Source of the DNA: Brucella intermedia LMG 3301
Lineage (GTDB): Bacteria > Pseudomonadota > Alphaproteobacteria > Rhizobiales > Rhizobiaceae
Length of the DNA: 64,000 bases
Assembly: GCF_000182645.1 (NCBI RefSeq)
Contig: NZ_ACQA01000003.1
Span: 62,001 to 126,000, forward strand
Reading direction: 5' to 3'
A model generated the notes under the pieces. It was not told the origin of the DNA, did not search any database, and worked only from the letters and a program-made list of their open reading frames with translations. A program made the position numbers and the translations under genes. Every line of letters starts with the position of its first letter. Position 1 is the first letter of the stretch. Positions 28,901 through 37,426 of this stretch are shown here, in pieces.

Positions 28901-29902
28901 ATGAACTATCATTCGGTAGCCAATCCTGGACCGGAATGGGAACGCTTGCAGAATCCTGCTGCAGCGGGTTGGTCGGTGGCTGGACTTCGTGCTGTTGGTT
29001 CTTGCGCGGATCAACAGGAAACCGACGCGTTGATGGTCGTTCAAGGTAACAAGATCGTCTACACCTATGGCGACATCACACACAAATATCTCTGCCACTC
29101 CATTCGCAAGAGTATCCTTGCCGCACTGATGGGGCAGGATGTGGCCGATGGAACCATCGATCTTAGCCTAACGCTGGAGCAGCTGGGCATTGACGACAAT
29201 GAAGGCTTGAGCGAAGTCGAGAAGCAGGCAACGGTTTATGATCTCCTGACCGCGCGTTCGGGCATCTATCATCCTGCGGGCTACGAGACGCCCTGGATGC
29301 GGATGATCAAGGAAAAGCGCCACTCCCATGCGCCAGGAACCTTCTGGTGTTATAACAACTGGGATTTCAATGCGCTTGGAACTATTTTCGAACAGCTTAC
29401 GGGCAAGACCGTGCATCAGGCTTTCGATGAACGTATCGCTAAACCGCTCGGGCTTGAGGATTTCAGGTTGGACGGCGAAAAACCGGATGGTTGGCATGAT
29501 CGATTTACGGAAAGCCAGCATGCCGCTTACCCGTTCCGTCTGTCCACACGTGATCTAGCTCGCTTCGGCCAGCTTTATCTGCGCAATGGTCGCTGGAATG
29601 GTGCATTCGTTCTACCTGAAGGCTGGGCGCAGGAGTGTGTGATGCCTTATTCTCATGCCGGTGCCCGCGGGGCCTATGGCTATATGTGGTGGCTGGAGCG
29701 TGACGGCGTCTTCTTCCCCGGTGTGGTTACACCGAAAGGCAGCTATGCAGGCTTCGGTGCGGGCGGTCACTTCTGTATCGTATTGCCCGCGCTCGACATG
29801 GTGATTGTGCATCGAGTGGATACCGATGTTGCTGGCCGGCAGCTGAACCGGCACAAGTTCGGGCGTCTCCTGAAACTCATTCTTGATGCTTTTCAGGGGT
29901 AA
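28901..29902 (+). CDS. Beta-lactamase-fold serine hydrolase (class C / CubicO family)
   Basis: 333 aa, no signal peptide. The nucleophile motif SxxK is SIRKS (CHSIRKSILAAL, about residue 66) and the second motif is YNN (FWCYNNWDFNALG); the C-terminal part contains GAYGYMWWLERDG and GAGGHFCIVLP. These are marks of penicillin-binding-protein-like hydrolases, which include esterases and D-amino-acid peptidases as well as true beta-lactamases. Cytoplasmic location and the peptide operon argue for peptide or ester hydrolysis, not antibiotic resistance. Follows the importer genes by 17 bases. Confidence 0.82.
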   Translation: MNYHSVANPGPEWERLQNPAAAGWSVAGLRAVGSCADQQETDALMVVQGNKIVYTYGDITHKYLCHSIRKSILAALMGQDVADGTIDLSLTLEQLGIDDNEGLSEVEKQATVYDLLTARSGIYHPAGYETPWMRMIKEKRHSHAPGTFWCYNNWDFNALGTIFEQLTGKTVHQAFDERIAKPLGLEDFRLDGEKPDGWHDRFTESQHAAYPFRLSTRDLARFGQLYLRNGRWNGAFVLPEGWAQECVMPYSHAGARGAYGYMWWLERDGVFFPGVVTPKGSYAGFGAGGHFCIVLPALDMVIVHRVDTDVAGRQLNRHKFGRLLKLILDAFQG

Positions 29903-29906
29903 CGTC

Positions 29907-31268
29907 ATGCAGCGGGAGGAGATGACGGTCGCGCTCGCGATAGCTTTAGCTTGTGCAAAGCCGATTATAAGCATCGATGCACGAAAACTGGCATGCGACG
30001 CCATATTGGATACGTTGGCCTGCATGGTGGCCGGTCGCGGCGACGACAGCACCAAAAGCGTTGCTAAAGCCTTTGCAGAGTTCAGCGCCGGTGGAACTGC
30101 CTTGTCGGTTACGGGAGGGACAGGCAGCCCGATGTTTGCTGCACTGGTCAACGGTACGGCAGCGCATGCACTGGATTTTGATGATAATTTCCTGCCCGGC
30201 ATGAGCCATGCTTCGGCAGTGATCGTCCCCGCCATCGTGGCGCTGGCCGATTTGGATAAAACAACGGGGCGTCGCTTGATTGACGCCTATCTGGCCGGGC
30301 TGCAGGCACAGGCGCTGGTGGGCGAGGGCTTGGGACAGGCACATTACACAGCTGGCTGGCATGGGACATCCACTGTGGGGAGCATCGGGACGGCTGTCGC
30401 GACTGCCCATATGCTTGGTCTCGATGTTACGGCGACGGCACAGGCGATAACCATCGCTGCCAGTTTTGCATCCGGTACCAAGGGCCAGTTTGGTACGCTG
30501 ATCAAGCCGTTTCATGCGGGTATGGCCGCGCGTAATGCGGTTGAGGCCGCGTTGCTCGCAAAAGCCGGAATGCAGGCACGGCACGATATTTTGGAAGGTG
30601 AGCAGGGCATTCGTGAGCTATTTGCAGGGGATCCACGTCTCGGCTGGAATATCGAAGCCATCCTCTCCGATAAGCCGCATGTCATTGAAACGGTCGGTGT
30701 CATGCCGAAACGGCATCCTTGCTGTGGGTCCACCCATATGACCGTTGATGCATTGCTTGATCTTAAGGGAGAGCACGAATTTGATGCCGAGGATATCTGG
30801 GCTGTGAATACATTGGTTGGGATCGCGAACTATCGCAACCTTGCCTACACGCAGCCGGTCGACCAGATGCAGGCACGCTTCTCCATGCAATATTGCGTCG
30901 CACGCGCTCTGCGGCAGGGATACCTGACTCTCGCAGATTTCACCCCAGAGGCCGTGGATACTTTCCGACATGATCCACTGATCAATGCTATTACCATGCG
31001 CAGCTATTCAGGAGAAGAAGAACGGGCATCCGCGGAAAAACTGCCGCACGTCGTAACTGTTACACTGAAAAACGGTTGTGTATTGCAAGGGGCTCGCAGC
31101 TTCGCCGTTGGTACCCTGCAGCAACCGTTCAGCGTCGATGACCGTGCGCGAAAATTCCTCGATTGTTGCGCGACAATTCCTGCCGCCGATCGGATCTATA
31201 GGGATCTGGGCGATCTGGACGACAAAGAGAACCTGAAAACTATTGCAGCGCTTTTCCCCTGGCTCTGA
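29907..31268 (+). CDS. MmgE/PrpD family protein
   Basis: 453 aa. The all-helical N-terminal domain contains ACDAILDTLACMVAGRGDDSTK, ALVNGTAAHALDFDDNF and THMTVDALLDL, and the C-terminal domain follows the usual PrpD layout. The family includes 2-methylcitrate dehydratase and cis-aconitate decarboxylase, but many members in Dpp-type operons have no known substrate. The ATG at 29907, with GGGGT upstream, is preferred to an earlier in-frame ATG inside the previous gene. Last gene of the operon; converges with the LysR gene at a distance of four bases. Confidence 0.85.
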   Translation: MQREEMTVALAIALACAKPIISIDARKLACDAILDTLACMVAGRGDDSTKSVAKAFAEFSAGGTALSVTGGTGSPMFAALVNGTAAHALDFDDNFLPGMSHASAVIVPAIVALADLDKTTGRRLIDAYLAGLQAQALVGEGLGQAHYTAGWHGTSTVGSIGTAVATAHMLGLDVTATAQAITIAASFASGTKGQFGTLIKPFHAGMAARNAVEAALLAKAGMQARHDILEGEQGIRELFAGDPRLGWNIEAILSDKPHVIETVGVMPKRHPCCGSTHMTVDALLDLKGEHEFDAEDIWAVNTLVGIANYRNLAYTQPVDQMQARFSMQYCVARALRQGYLTLADFTPEAVDTFRHDPLINAITMRSYSGEEERASAEKLPHVVTVTLKNGCVLQGARSFAVGTLQQPFSVDDRARKFLDCCATIPAADRIYRDLGDLDDKENLKTIAALFPWL

Positions 31269-31272
31269 TGTT

Positions 31273-32214
31273 TTAACCGGACGCAGGACTTCCGGCGTCG
31301 TGGCCATTTTTCTGGGCAACCAGTTGCGAGGCACGGCGCCAGAGGAGTTCGGCCTGCTTGTTCCTGAATTGGGGTGTTCGGTAAACGCGGATATCAATCA
31401 ACAGATCGGTGTCGGTTTCACCGGCGCGGACCAGCACGCCACGCTTGAGTTCATCATCGACAAGGCTTTCCGGTATCCATGCAACACCATGTCCGGAAAC
31501 CGCCATTGCCTTGAGCGCAACAGACATTCCGTTTTCATAAACCGTGTTCAATTCGAACCCATGTTTCTCAAACAGCCAGGGCAATGCGAGAGAAAAGAAC
31601 GAGTTGCCACGATAGCTGAGAAAGTCGATCGGCAACGACTTTTCCTTAAGGCTATGAAGGGCTTGTCCATTCGGGGCAGGAGCGGAGACGGGGATGACCC
31701 TTTCGGTGCCAAGCGCCAGAAACGGATAACCACTGAGATCATCCATCTGCGGAACTGCCGGATGCGCATAAGTCAGAAAGAAGTCGCAATGTCCGCTGAC
31801 AAGCGTGGAAATATTTCCGACGAATGATGAATGCGGATCGGCAAAACGAGCGCGGAATGACACGCCGGCGGCTTCAATCTGCGCCATCCAGTGCGGAAAG
31901 AACGTGAGTGACAGCGTATTGAGTGTAGCAAAAGAGATGATTTCCCACGATGCGCTGTAACCATCGCTGACGGTCTTACGGGCGGTAAGCAGCATTTCAA
32001 GAGCATCGTGTGCTCGCGGAAGAAAACATTCTCCCGCCTTCGTCAAGCCAATAGGATTCGAAGAACGATCGATTAGGGGTAGACCAATCCAGTCCTCCAG
32101 TTGCTTGATGCGTTTGCTGAGGGCGGACTGTGTAATATTGCGGTCACCTGCCGCGCGGGAATAGCTCCTGTGCTCTGCAAGACTGACGAAATCTTCAAGC
32201 CATTTCAGTTCCAT
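31273..32214 (-). CDS. LysR-family transcriptional regulator
   Basis: 313 aa. N-terminal winged helix-turn-helix begins MELKWLEDFVSLAEHRSYSRAA and continues NITQSALSKRIKQLEDWIGLPLIDR. The C-terminal LysR substrate-binding domain runs from about residue 90. The ATG at 32214 gives the usual LysR start; the longer frame upstream adds 27 atypical residues. Converges on the peptide operon and is probably its regulator (inferred). Confidence 0.88.
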   Translation of the reverse strand: MELKWLEDFVSLAEHRSYSRAAGDRNITQSALSKRIKQLEDWIGLPLIDRSSNPIGLTKAGECFLPRAHDALEMLLTARKTVSDGYSASWEIISFATLNTLSLTFFPHWMAQIEAAGVSFRARFADPHSSFVGNISTLVSGHCDFFLTYAHPAVPQMDDLSGYPFLALGTERVIPVSAPAPNGQALHSLKEKSLPIDFLSYRGNSFFSLALPWLFEKHGFELNTVYENGMSVALKAMAVSGHGVAWIPESLVDDELKRGVLVRAGETDTDLLIDIRVYRTPQFRNKQAELLWRRASQLVAQKNGHDAGSPASG

Positions 32215-32348
32215 AGTCTGCACCGATGCATCAGATAAGCAAAAGTTTCCAACCTCATCTATAACGCGAACTGATTGGATTGAGGTAGACTTCATCTGAT
32301 GTTTTCGATCAAACAGTGATCTGGATGATAGCGGGCCGCCTGTTCATT

Positions 32349-33032
32349 CTACATCGTATCGCGGACGCGCTCCCACGCTTTCGTCAAATGGCGCCCCAGA
32401 ACCTCGGAGAGCCGTTCCGCATTGCGGGCTTCGAGAGCCGTGATCATTTCTTCATGCTCGGAGACGGCTGCGGCCCATTTCTCCGCGCCCTCATGCCCCA
32501 CAAAGCGGATGCGCTTCAACCGCGTCTGCAGCATCTGGTGAATATCCGCGAGCGTTGGATTTCTGGCAAGACGGACAATGGCCAGATGTATCTGCTGGTT
32601 GAGCTTGTAATATTGCAGGCGGTCAGAGTGTTTGTAACGCTCGATCATTTCATCATGCAGTGCTCGAACCTCTCCGATTTCCCGGTCGGTTGCCAGTTCG
32701 CAGGCAAGTTTTCCAGCAAGCTCTTCCAAGGCGCGCAGGACTGTAAGCATGTCCTTTACATCGGTCGCACTGAACCGTTTCACAACGGCGCCGCGGCTTG
32801 GAACTAGTTCCACTAGACCTTCGCTGGCCAGATACTTGATCGCCTCACGCAGTGGCGTCCGCGATACCCCCAGCTGTTCGCCAAGCTGACCTTCATGCAG
32901 GCGGGTGCCCGGTTCCAGCTGCCCTTCGATGATCATATCGCGCAGATGGTTGACGAGCATATCGTGCAAAGCAGTGCGGCGGAACGCCTGTGAGCCGTTA
33001 TCGGACTGCTCGGTTTTCTGAATTTCGTCCAT
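32349..33032 (-). CDS. GntR-family regulator with FCD domain
   Basis: 227 aa. The N-terminal winged helix shows LVNHLRDMIIEGQLEPGTRLHEGQLGEQLGVSRTPLREAIKYLASEGLVEL; the C-terminal FCD domain (about 95-220) binds small carboxylates, often with a metal. It is divergent from the PdxA-like gene, and two matching TGCAT-type inverted repeats lie between them, so it is the likely repressor of the carboxylate operon. Confidence 0.88.
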   Translation of the reverse strand: MDEIQKTEQSDNGSQAFRRTALHDMLVNHLRDMIIEGQLEPGTRLHEGQLGEQLGVSRTPLREAIKYLASEGLVELVPSRGAVVKRFSATDVKDMLTVLRALEELAGKLACELATDREIGEVRALHDEMIERYKHSDRLQYYKLNQQIHLAIVRLARNPTLADIHQMLQTRLKRIRFVGHEGAEKWAAAVSEHEEMITALEARNAERLSEVLGRHLTKAWERVRDTM

Positions 33033-33123
33033 CGACCTTTTTTCTCAAAGAGTGAGCTCGAATCCCATCTCACCGTCTGACGCGAAGATGGCTGGCCCGC
33101 TCTCAACCGTCAATAAAAAATGC

Positions 33124-33191
33124 TGCATACAGAATACAAAATGCTTGCGCCTCCACTAAGACTGACATATGCATGCTGCATACAGAATGCA
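33124..33191 (+). promoter_or_regulatory. Pair of putative FCD-regulator operators and promoter of the carboxylate operon
   Basis: Two copies of a 15-bp element, 53 bases apart: TGCATACAGAATACA (33124-33138) and TGCATACAGAATGCA (33177-33191). The second is a perfect inverted repeat, TGCAT-N5-ATGCA. The direct repeat extends 3 bases to the left of each (TGC). Spacing is close to five helical turns. The second copy ends just before the AGGAGG ribosome-binding site, which suits repression. Confidence 0.7.
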
Positions 33192-33207
33192 GACGAGGAG
33201 GATGCTA

Positions 33208-34239
33208 ATGACTGCCACTGGCGCTGAACCGAGCGTGATTGCGCTTGCAATGGGGGATCCAGCCGGTATCAGTCCCGAGCTGACGGCACGTCTTCTGGCC
33301 CTGCCGGATGTCAACAAAGAAGCGCATCTCATCGTTTTCGGGGATCGTCGTATTCTAAATGAAGGCGCGCGCGTCGCGGGTGTCGAACTTGATCTGCAGG
33401 ATGCCAATATCGAAAATGCGCCTGGCATGCCGGTGGGCAAGCATGTCTTCGTCGACCTGGAGAATCTCGATCCGAAGGATGTCGTGCGTGGCGAGGCCAC
33501 ATTGGTTGGAGGAACTTTCGCGACCCACAACTTTCGCACCGCATTGAAGTTTGCCGAGGCAGGTCACGCGCAGGCCGTTTGCTTCACGCCTTTCAACAAG
33601 CAGGCCATGCGGTTTGCATATCCAGGCTACGACGACGAAATCCGCTTTGTTGCCGATGTGCTGAACTTCACGGGCAAGGTGCGGGAATTCAACGTTCTGG
33701 AGAAGGTTTGGAATGCGCGCGTAACGTCGCATATTCCGCTCAAGGACGTAGCCTCGACCCTGACTGTCGAAGGAATTCTGGCTGAGCTCGAACTGGCTTG
33801 GGCCTGCCTGAAAAAGGCGGGATATGACAACCCGAAGATTGCAGTAGCCGGGCTCAATCCGCATGCCGGTGACGGAGGCAGCTTTGGGATGGAAGAAATC
33901 GACATCATTGAGCCGGCGGTAAAGGCTGCCGAGGCCAAGGGGTTCGATGTGGATGGGCCCTTTCCGGCGGACACGGTGTTCCTGCGTGCCCTCAAGGATG
34001 GCTTCCAGGCGGTACTGACAATGTATCACGACCAGGGGCAGATTGCGATGAAGCTTATGGGCTTCGACAAGGGCGTGACGATGATGGGCGGATTGCCATT
34101 TCCGCTTTGCACGCCTGCCCACGGCACAGCCTATGATATTGCCGGGAAGGGGATTGCGGATGTGGGAGCTACGCGCGAAGCGATCCTGCTTGCCGCACGG
34201 ATGGCGAAAAGAGCCAAAGCGCTTCCGAGCGCTGCCTGA
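33208..34239 (+). CDS. PdxA-family NAD-dependent dehydrogenase (PdxA2-like)
   Basis: 343 aa, related to 4-hydroxythreonine-4-phosphate dehydrogenase. Family motifs: AMGDPAGISPEL at the start, and three metal-ligand histidines in VTSHIPLKDV, LNPHAGDGG and MYHDQGQIAMK. PdxA2 enzymes oxidise and decarboxylate 4-phospho-threonate or -erythronate after a DUF1537 kinase has acted, but no such kinase is in this operon. A non-phosphorylated sugar acid, as in the terephthalate-dihydrodiol branch of the family, is therefore possible. ATG 33208 is chosen because AGGAGG lies six bases upstream. Confidence 0.85.
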   Translation: MTATGAEPSVIALAMGDPAGISPELTARLLALPDVNKEAHLIVFGDRRILNEGARVAGVELDLQDANIENAPGMPVGKHVFVDLENLDPKDVVRGEATLVGGTFATHNFRTALKFAEAGHAQAVCFTPFNKQAMRFAYPGYDDEIRFVADVLNFTGKVREFNVLEKVWNARVTSHIPLKDVASTLTVEGILAELELAWACLKKAGYDNPKIAVAGLNPHAGDGGSFGMEEIDIIEPAVKAAEAKGFDVDGPFPADTVFLRALKDGFQAVLTMYHDQGQIAMKLMGFDKGVTMMGGLPFPLCTPAHGTAYDIAGKGIADVGATREAILLAARMAKRAKALPSAA

Positions 34240-34260
34240 TTGCTGACATTTTGATGCTAT

Positions 34261-34285
34261 CGGCATGGGGGGAGGGCCCATGCCG
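34261..34285 (+). other. Stable hairpin upstream of tctC
   Basis: CGGCATGGG and CCCATGCCG form a perfect 9-bp stem around a 7-base purine loop, between the PdxA-like gene and the binding-protein gene. Only TTT follows, so it is likely a partial attenuator or an mRNA-stabilising element that raises binding-protein output. It lies 20 bases before the tctC start. Confidence 0.6.
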
Positions 34286-34305
34286 TTTAACTGGGAGGAT
34301 AGACC

Positions 34306-35295
34306 ATGAAGAAGTCTTTGCGCATTGCATGCCTCGCCGCAGGGGCGGCGGTAGTTGCCTCGTCTGTGCACGCATTCGAGCCGACGCGTCCTGTGGAATT
34401 TGTCGTAACCGCCGGACCGGGCGGGGGAACTGATATTTTCGCGCGCACAATTCAGTCGATCATCGGCAAGTATGAGCTGATGAGCGCGCCAATCGTCGTC
34501 ACGAACAAGGGGAGTGCGGGCGGAGCCGAAGGCTTTGTCTATACTGCTGGTTACAAGGGTGATCCGTATAAGCTCGCTTTCGGCACCAACAACGCCTATC
34601 TTTTGCCGGTGCGCGCCAAGGTTCCTTACAAATCGGACGATTTGATACCCGTTTCAGCCCTTGCCGCAGACGAGTTCATCCTTTGGGTCAGCGGAAAATC
34701 CGATTTCAAGACCGCCGCAGAGTTTATCGCCAAGGCGAAGGATGATGCGGGTATGAAGGTTGGTGGAAGCCAGTCCAAAGACGTTGACCAGATTCTTACA
34801 TCCATGATCAACGATGCCACCGGTTCGAAACTCGGCTACATTCCGTTCAAAAGCGGTGGTGAAGCGGCCGTCCAGCTCGCAGGGGAGCACATCGCCGCCA
34901 ATGTCAACAATCCGAGCGAAAATCTCGGTCAATGGCAGGCCGGAATGGTAAAGCCCCTTTGTGTCTTCAAGAGCGAAAAGCTCAAGGGGGAGGGAAAGAT
35001 GGCTGGCGATATGGGATGGAGCGACATTCCGACCTGCATGGAAGCGGGGATCGCAATCGAAAATTACTCGATGCCGCGCACAGTGTGGCTGCCAGCCGGT
35101 GTCGATCAGGAAGTCGTCGACTACTATGCAGGGGTACTCAAAAAGGTTTCCGAAACACCTGAATGGGCGAAGTACCTTGCGGATAGTTCGCAATCTGCCG
35201 CCTATATGAGCGGAAACGACCTTTCCTCCTTTATCAAGAATGATGAAACGGCGGTAACGGCGGTGCTCAAGCGCGAAGGCTGGCTGGCCAACTGA
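34306..35295 (+). CDS. Tripartite tricarboxylate transporter binding protein, TctC family
   Basis: Periplasmic carboxylate receptor, 329 aa, with signal peptide residues 1-23 (ending VHA). Mature features are RPVEFVVTAGPGGGTDIFAR, IVVTNKGSAGGAEG and GYIPFKSGGEAAVQLAGEHI, which is the Bug/TctC carboxylate-binding layout. GGGAGG precedes the start. Followed by TctB and TctA homologues. Confidence 0.92.
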   Translation: MKKSLRIACLAAGAAVVASSVHAFEPTRPVEFVVTAGPGGGTDIFARTIQSIIGKYELMSAPIVVTNKGSAGGAEGFVYTAGYKGDPYKLAFGTNNAYLLPVRAKVPYKSDDLIPVSALAADEFILWVSGKSDFKTAAEFIAKAKDDAGMKVGGSQSKDVDQILTSMINDATGSKLGYIPFKSGGEAAVQLAGEHIAANVNNPSENLGQWQAGMVKPLCVFKSEKLKGEGKMAGDMGWSDIPTCMEAGIAIENYSMPRTVWLPAGVDQEVVDYYAGVLKKVSETPEWAKYLADSSQSAAYMSGNDLSSFIKNDETAVTAVLKREGWLAN

Positions 35296-35357
35296 CGTTT
35301 TGGGCATTTGTGCAGGTGCCGCTGGCGCCTGCATCTTCCATCGAAGGAGCTCATCAC

Positions 35358-35858
35358 ATGAGTGAAAATGGCGACGGCGGATTTTCCCGCTTCTCCGTTG
35401 AGGCGGGCGTGGCTCTCCTCACGGGCGCGCTGGGGGCCGCAGTTTGTTACGGGGCGCAGCAGGCTGGCACAGGCTGGACGGAAATGGGGCCGGATGCGGG
35501 TTACTTTCCGTTCTATATCGGCCTGCTTATCCTGTTCGGAAGCGCGGTTAACCTCGTTGTGGCATTTGTAAAACATCGCGGTAGCGGAGAAGTCTTCGTT
35601 GAGCTCTCCCGGCTGAAACCGGTTCTCGGTTTCGCTGTGCCGCTGGTTGCCTTCGCTGCCATATCGACGGTTCTCGGCCTTTATATCGGCACCGCCCTCT
35701 ACATCGCTGGAGCGATGATGTTTCAGGGGCGCTACAGGTGGTGGGCTTCATTGCCAGCCGGTATTGCCGTTTCCCTCTTCTTTTTCGTCATTTTTGAAAT
35801 CGGATTCAAGGTTCCACTCCTTAAAGGTCCGGTCGAGGCTTTCTTCGGGATTTATTGA
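35358..35858 (+). CDS. Tripartite tricarboxylate transporter small membrane subunit, TctB family
   Basis: 166 aa with four predicted membrane helices (VALLTGALGAAVCYGAQ, YFPFYIGLLILFGSAVNLVVAF, PVLGFAVPLVAFAAISTVLGLYIG, LPAGIAVSLFFFVIFEIGF). The ATG at 35358, with AAGGAG upstream, is preferred over an earlier frame start. Small subunit that supports TctA. Confidence 0.88.
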   Translation: MSENGDGGFSRFSVEAGVALLTGALGAAVCYGAQQAGTGWTEMGPDAGYFPFYIGLLILFGSAVNLVVAFVKHRGSGEVFVELSRLKPVLGFAVPLVAFAAISTVLGLYIGTALYIAGAMMFQGRYRWWASLPAGIAVSLFFFVIFEIGFKVPLLKGPVEAFFGIY

Positions 35859-35891
35859 TACCGGAAAGTCCGATGTCTTTGGAGGAAAGAC

Positions 35892-37421
35892 ATGGAAAAC
35901 TTCAGTCTCCTGATGGATGGCTTCGCCCACATACTCAGTTTCAATCATGTTCTGCTGATGATGCTGGGGGTGACGCTTGGAATTCTGGTCGGTGTCCTGC
36001 CGGGATTGGGCGCGCCCAATGGCGTTTCCCTGCTTTTGCCGCTGACATTCACGATGGACCCGATCTCCGCGATTATTCTGCTCTCGTGCATGTATTGGGG
36101 GGCATTGTTCGGTGGGTCGACAACGTCCATTCTGTTCAACATTCCGGGGGAACCTTCGTCCGTAGCCACCACTTTCGACGGCTATCCGATGGCGAAGGCC
36201 GGACATGCGAGCCGCGCGCTGACGCTGGCATTCGTCTCGGCTGGGATCGGCGCACTGGCTGGCGTGGTGATGATTACACTGCTCTCAAGTTGGGTCGCCA
36301 ATTTCGCCCTGCGGTTTTCATCCCCGGAATATTTCGCTGTTTATTTTCTGGCTTTCGCCAGTTTCATATCCATGGGCGCGCAATCGCCGTTCAAGACGCT
36401 CGTTTCCATGATGATTGGCTTCGCCTTTGCTTCCGTAGGTATGGACACGATCTCCGGCAATCTGCGTCTGACATTCGACATACCGGAACTTATCAAGGGT
36501 ATCTCCTTCTTAATCGCGGTGATGGGCCTGTTCGGGATTGGTGAATTGTTGCTGACGACGGAGGAGGGGCTTCGTTTCGACGGTATCAAGGCGCGGGTGC
36601 GTCTTGGCGAGATCGGGCGCACTCTTCTCGAAATGCCGCGCTATTGGTTTACGCTCGCTCGTTCCACGCTGATCGGCATCTGGATGGGTATAACCCCCGC
36701 AGGACCAACCGCTGCATCCTTCATGAGCTACGGGGTGGCTCGCCGTTCTGCACGGGACAAATCGAAGTTCGGCAAAGGCGATCCTCGCGGGATCGTCGCG
36801 CCGGAAACCGCCGACCATTCTGCTGGCACATCCGCCCTTCTCCCCATGCTGGCACTGGGCGTGCCGGGGTCGGCAACCGCTGCCGTGATGATGGGTGGGC
36901 TGATGATCTGGGGGCTCACTCCGGGTCCGACATTGTTCACGGATCGTCCGGATTTCGTCTGGGGTCTGATTGCCTCCATGTATCTCGGCAACATTGTCGC
37001 CGTCATTCTGGTGATTGCGACCGTGCCGCTCTACGCATCTATTCTGCGCGTGCCGTTCTCGATCATTGGTCCGATCATTGTCGCGGTCATTTTCTCCGGC
37101 GCTTATCAGGTTGCCAACTCGATAACCGATGTCTGGCTGGTGATCGCATTCGGTGTGCTGGGCTACATCTTCAAGAAGCTCGATTATCCGCTGGCGCCTT
37201 TGGTTCTCGCCATGGTTCTCGGCGACAAGGCAGAAGATGCATTCCGCCAGTCGATGATGATGTCCGGCGGTCAGCTCTCGATATTCTGGTCGAATGGCCT
37301 GGTTGCCTCGTTGATGACGCTCGGCGTCTTCCTGCTGGTCTCCCCAGCCCTATTCTGGGCAATCGGCAGGCTGCGGAACCGCAAGCCCCAGGTTCCCTCC
37401 GGCAATGGCAATGTGGCCTGA
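35892..37421 (+). CDS. Tripartite tricarboxylate transporter large membrane subunit, TctA family
   Basis: 509-aa polytopic membrane protein forming the transport channel. Signature stretches are GVLPGLGAPNGVSLLLPLTF, YWGALFGGSTTSILFNIPGEPSSVATTFDGYPMA, and the repeated motif GITPAGPTAASFMSYGVARR. Roughly eleven to twelve hydrophobic segments. GGAGGAAAGAC precedes the ATG. Completes a TctCBA set. Confidence 0.93.
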   Translation: MENFSLLMDGFAHILSFNHVLLMMLGVTLGILVGVLPGLGAPNGVSLLLPLTFTMDPISAIILLSCMYWGALFGGSTTSILFNIPGEPSSVATTFDGYPMAKAGHASRALTLAFVSAGIGALAGVVMITLLSSWVANFALRFSSPEYFAVYFLAFASFISMGAQSPFKTLVSMMIGFAFASVGMDTISGNLRLTFDIPELIKGISFLIAVMGLFGIGELLLTTEEGLRFDGIKARVRLGEIGRTLLEMPRYWFTLARSTLIGIWMGITPAGPTAASFMSYGVARRSARDKSKFGKGDPRGIVAPETADHSAGTSALLPMLALGVPGSATAAVMMGGLMIWGLTPGPTLFTDRPDFVWGLIASMYLGNIVAVILVIATVPLYASILRVPFSIIGPIIVAVIFSGAYQVANSITDVWLVIAFGVLGYIFKKLDYPLAPLVLAMVLGDKAEDAFRQSMMMSGGQLSIFWSNGLVASLMTLGVFLLVSPALFWAIGRLRNRKPQVPSGNGNVA

Positions 37422-37426
37422 TCCCG

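Noticed and set aside
28901..29902. True beta-lactamase conferring resistance
   Set aside because: No signal peptide, and it lies in a peptide-catabolic operon; only the fold motifs SxxK and YNN are shared.
33355..34371. 338-codon minus-strand frame opposite the PdxA-like gene
   Set aside because: Antisense to a gene with all PdxA motifs; no protein features.
36644..37426. Upstream extension of the TIM-barrel reading frame
   Set aside because: It would overlap most of tctA in another frame; the recognisable protein begins after the tctA stop, at 37427 or 37457.
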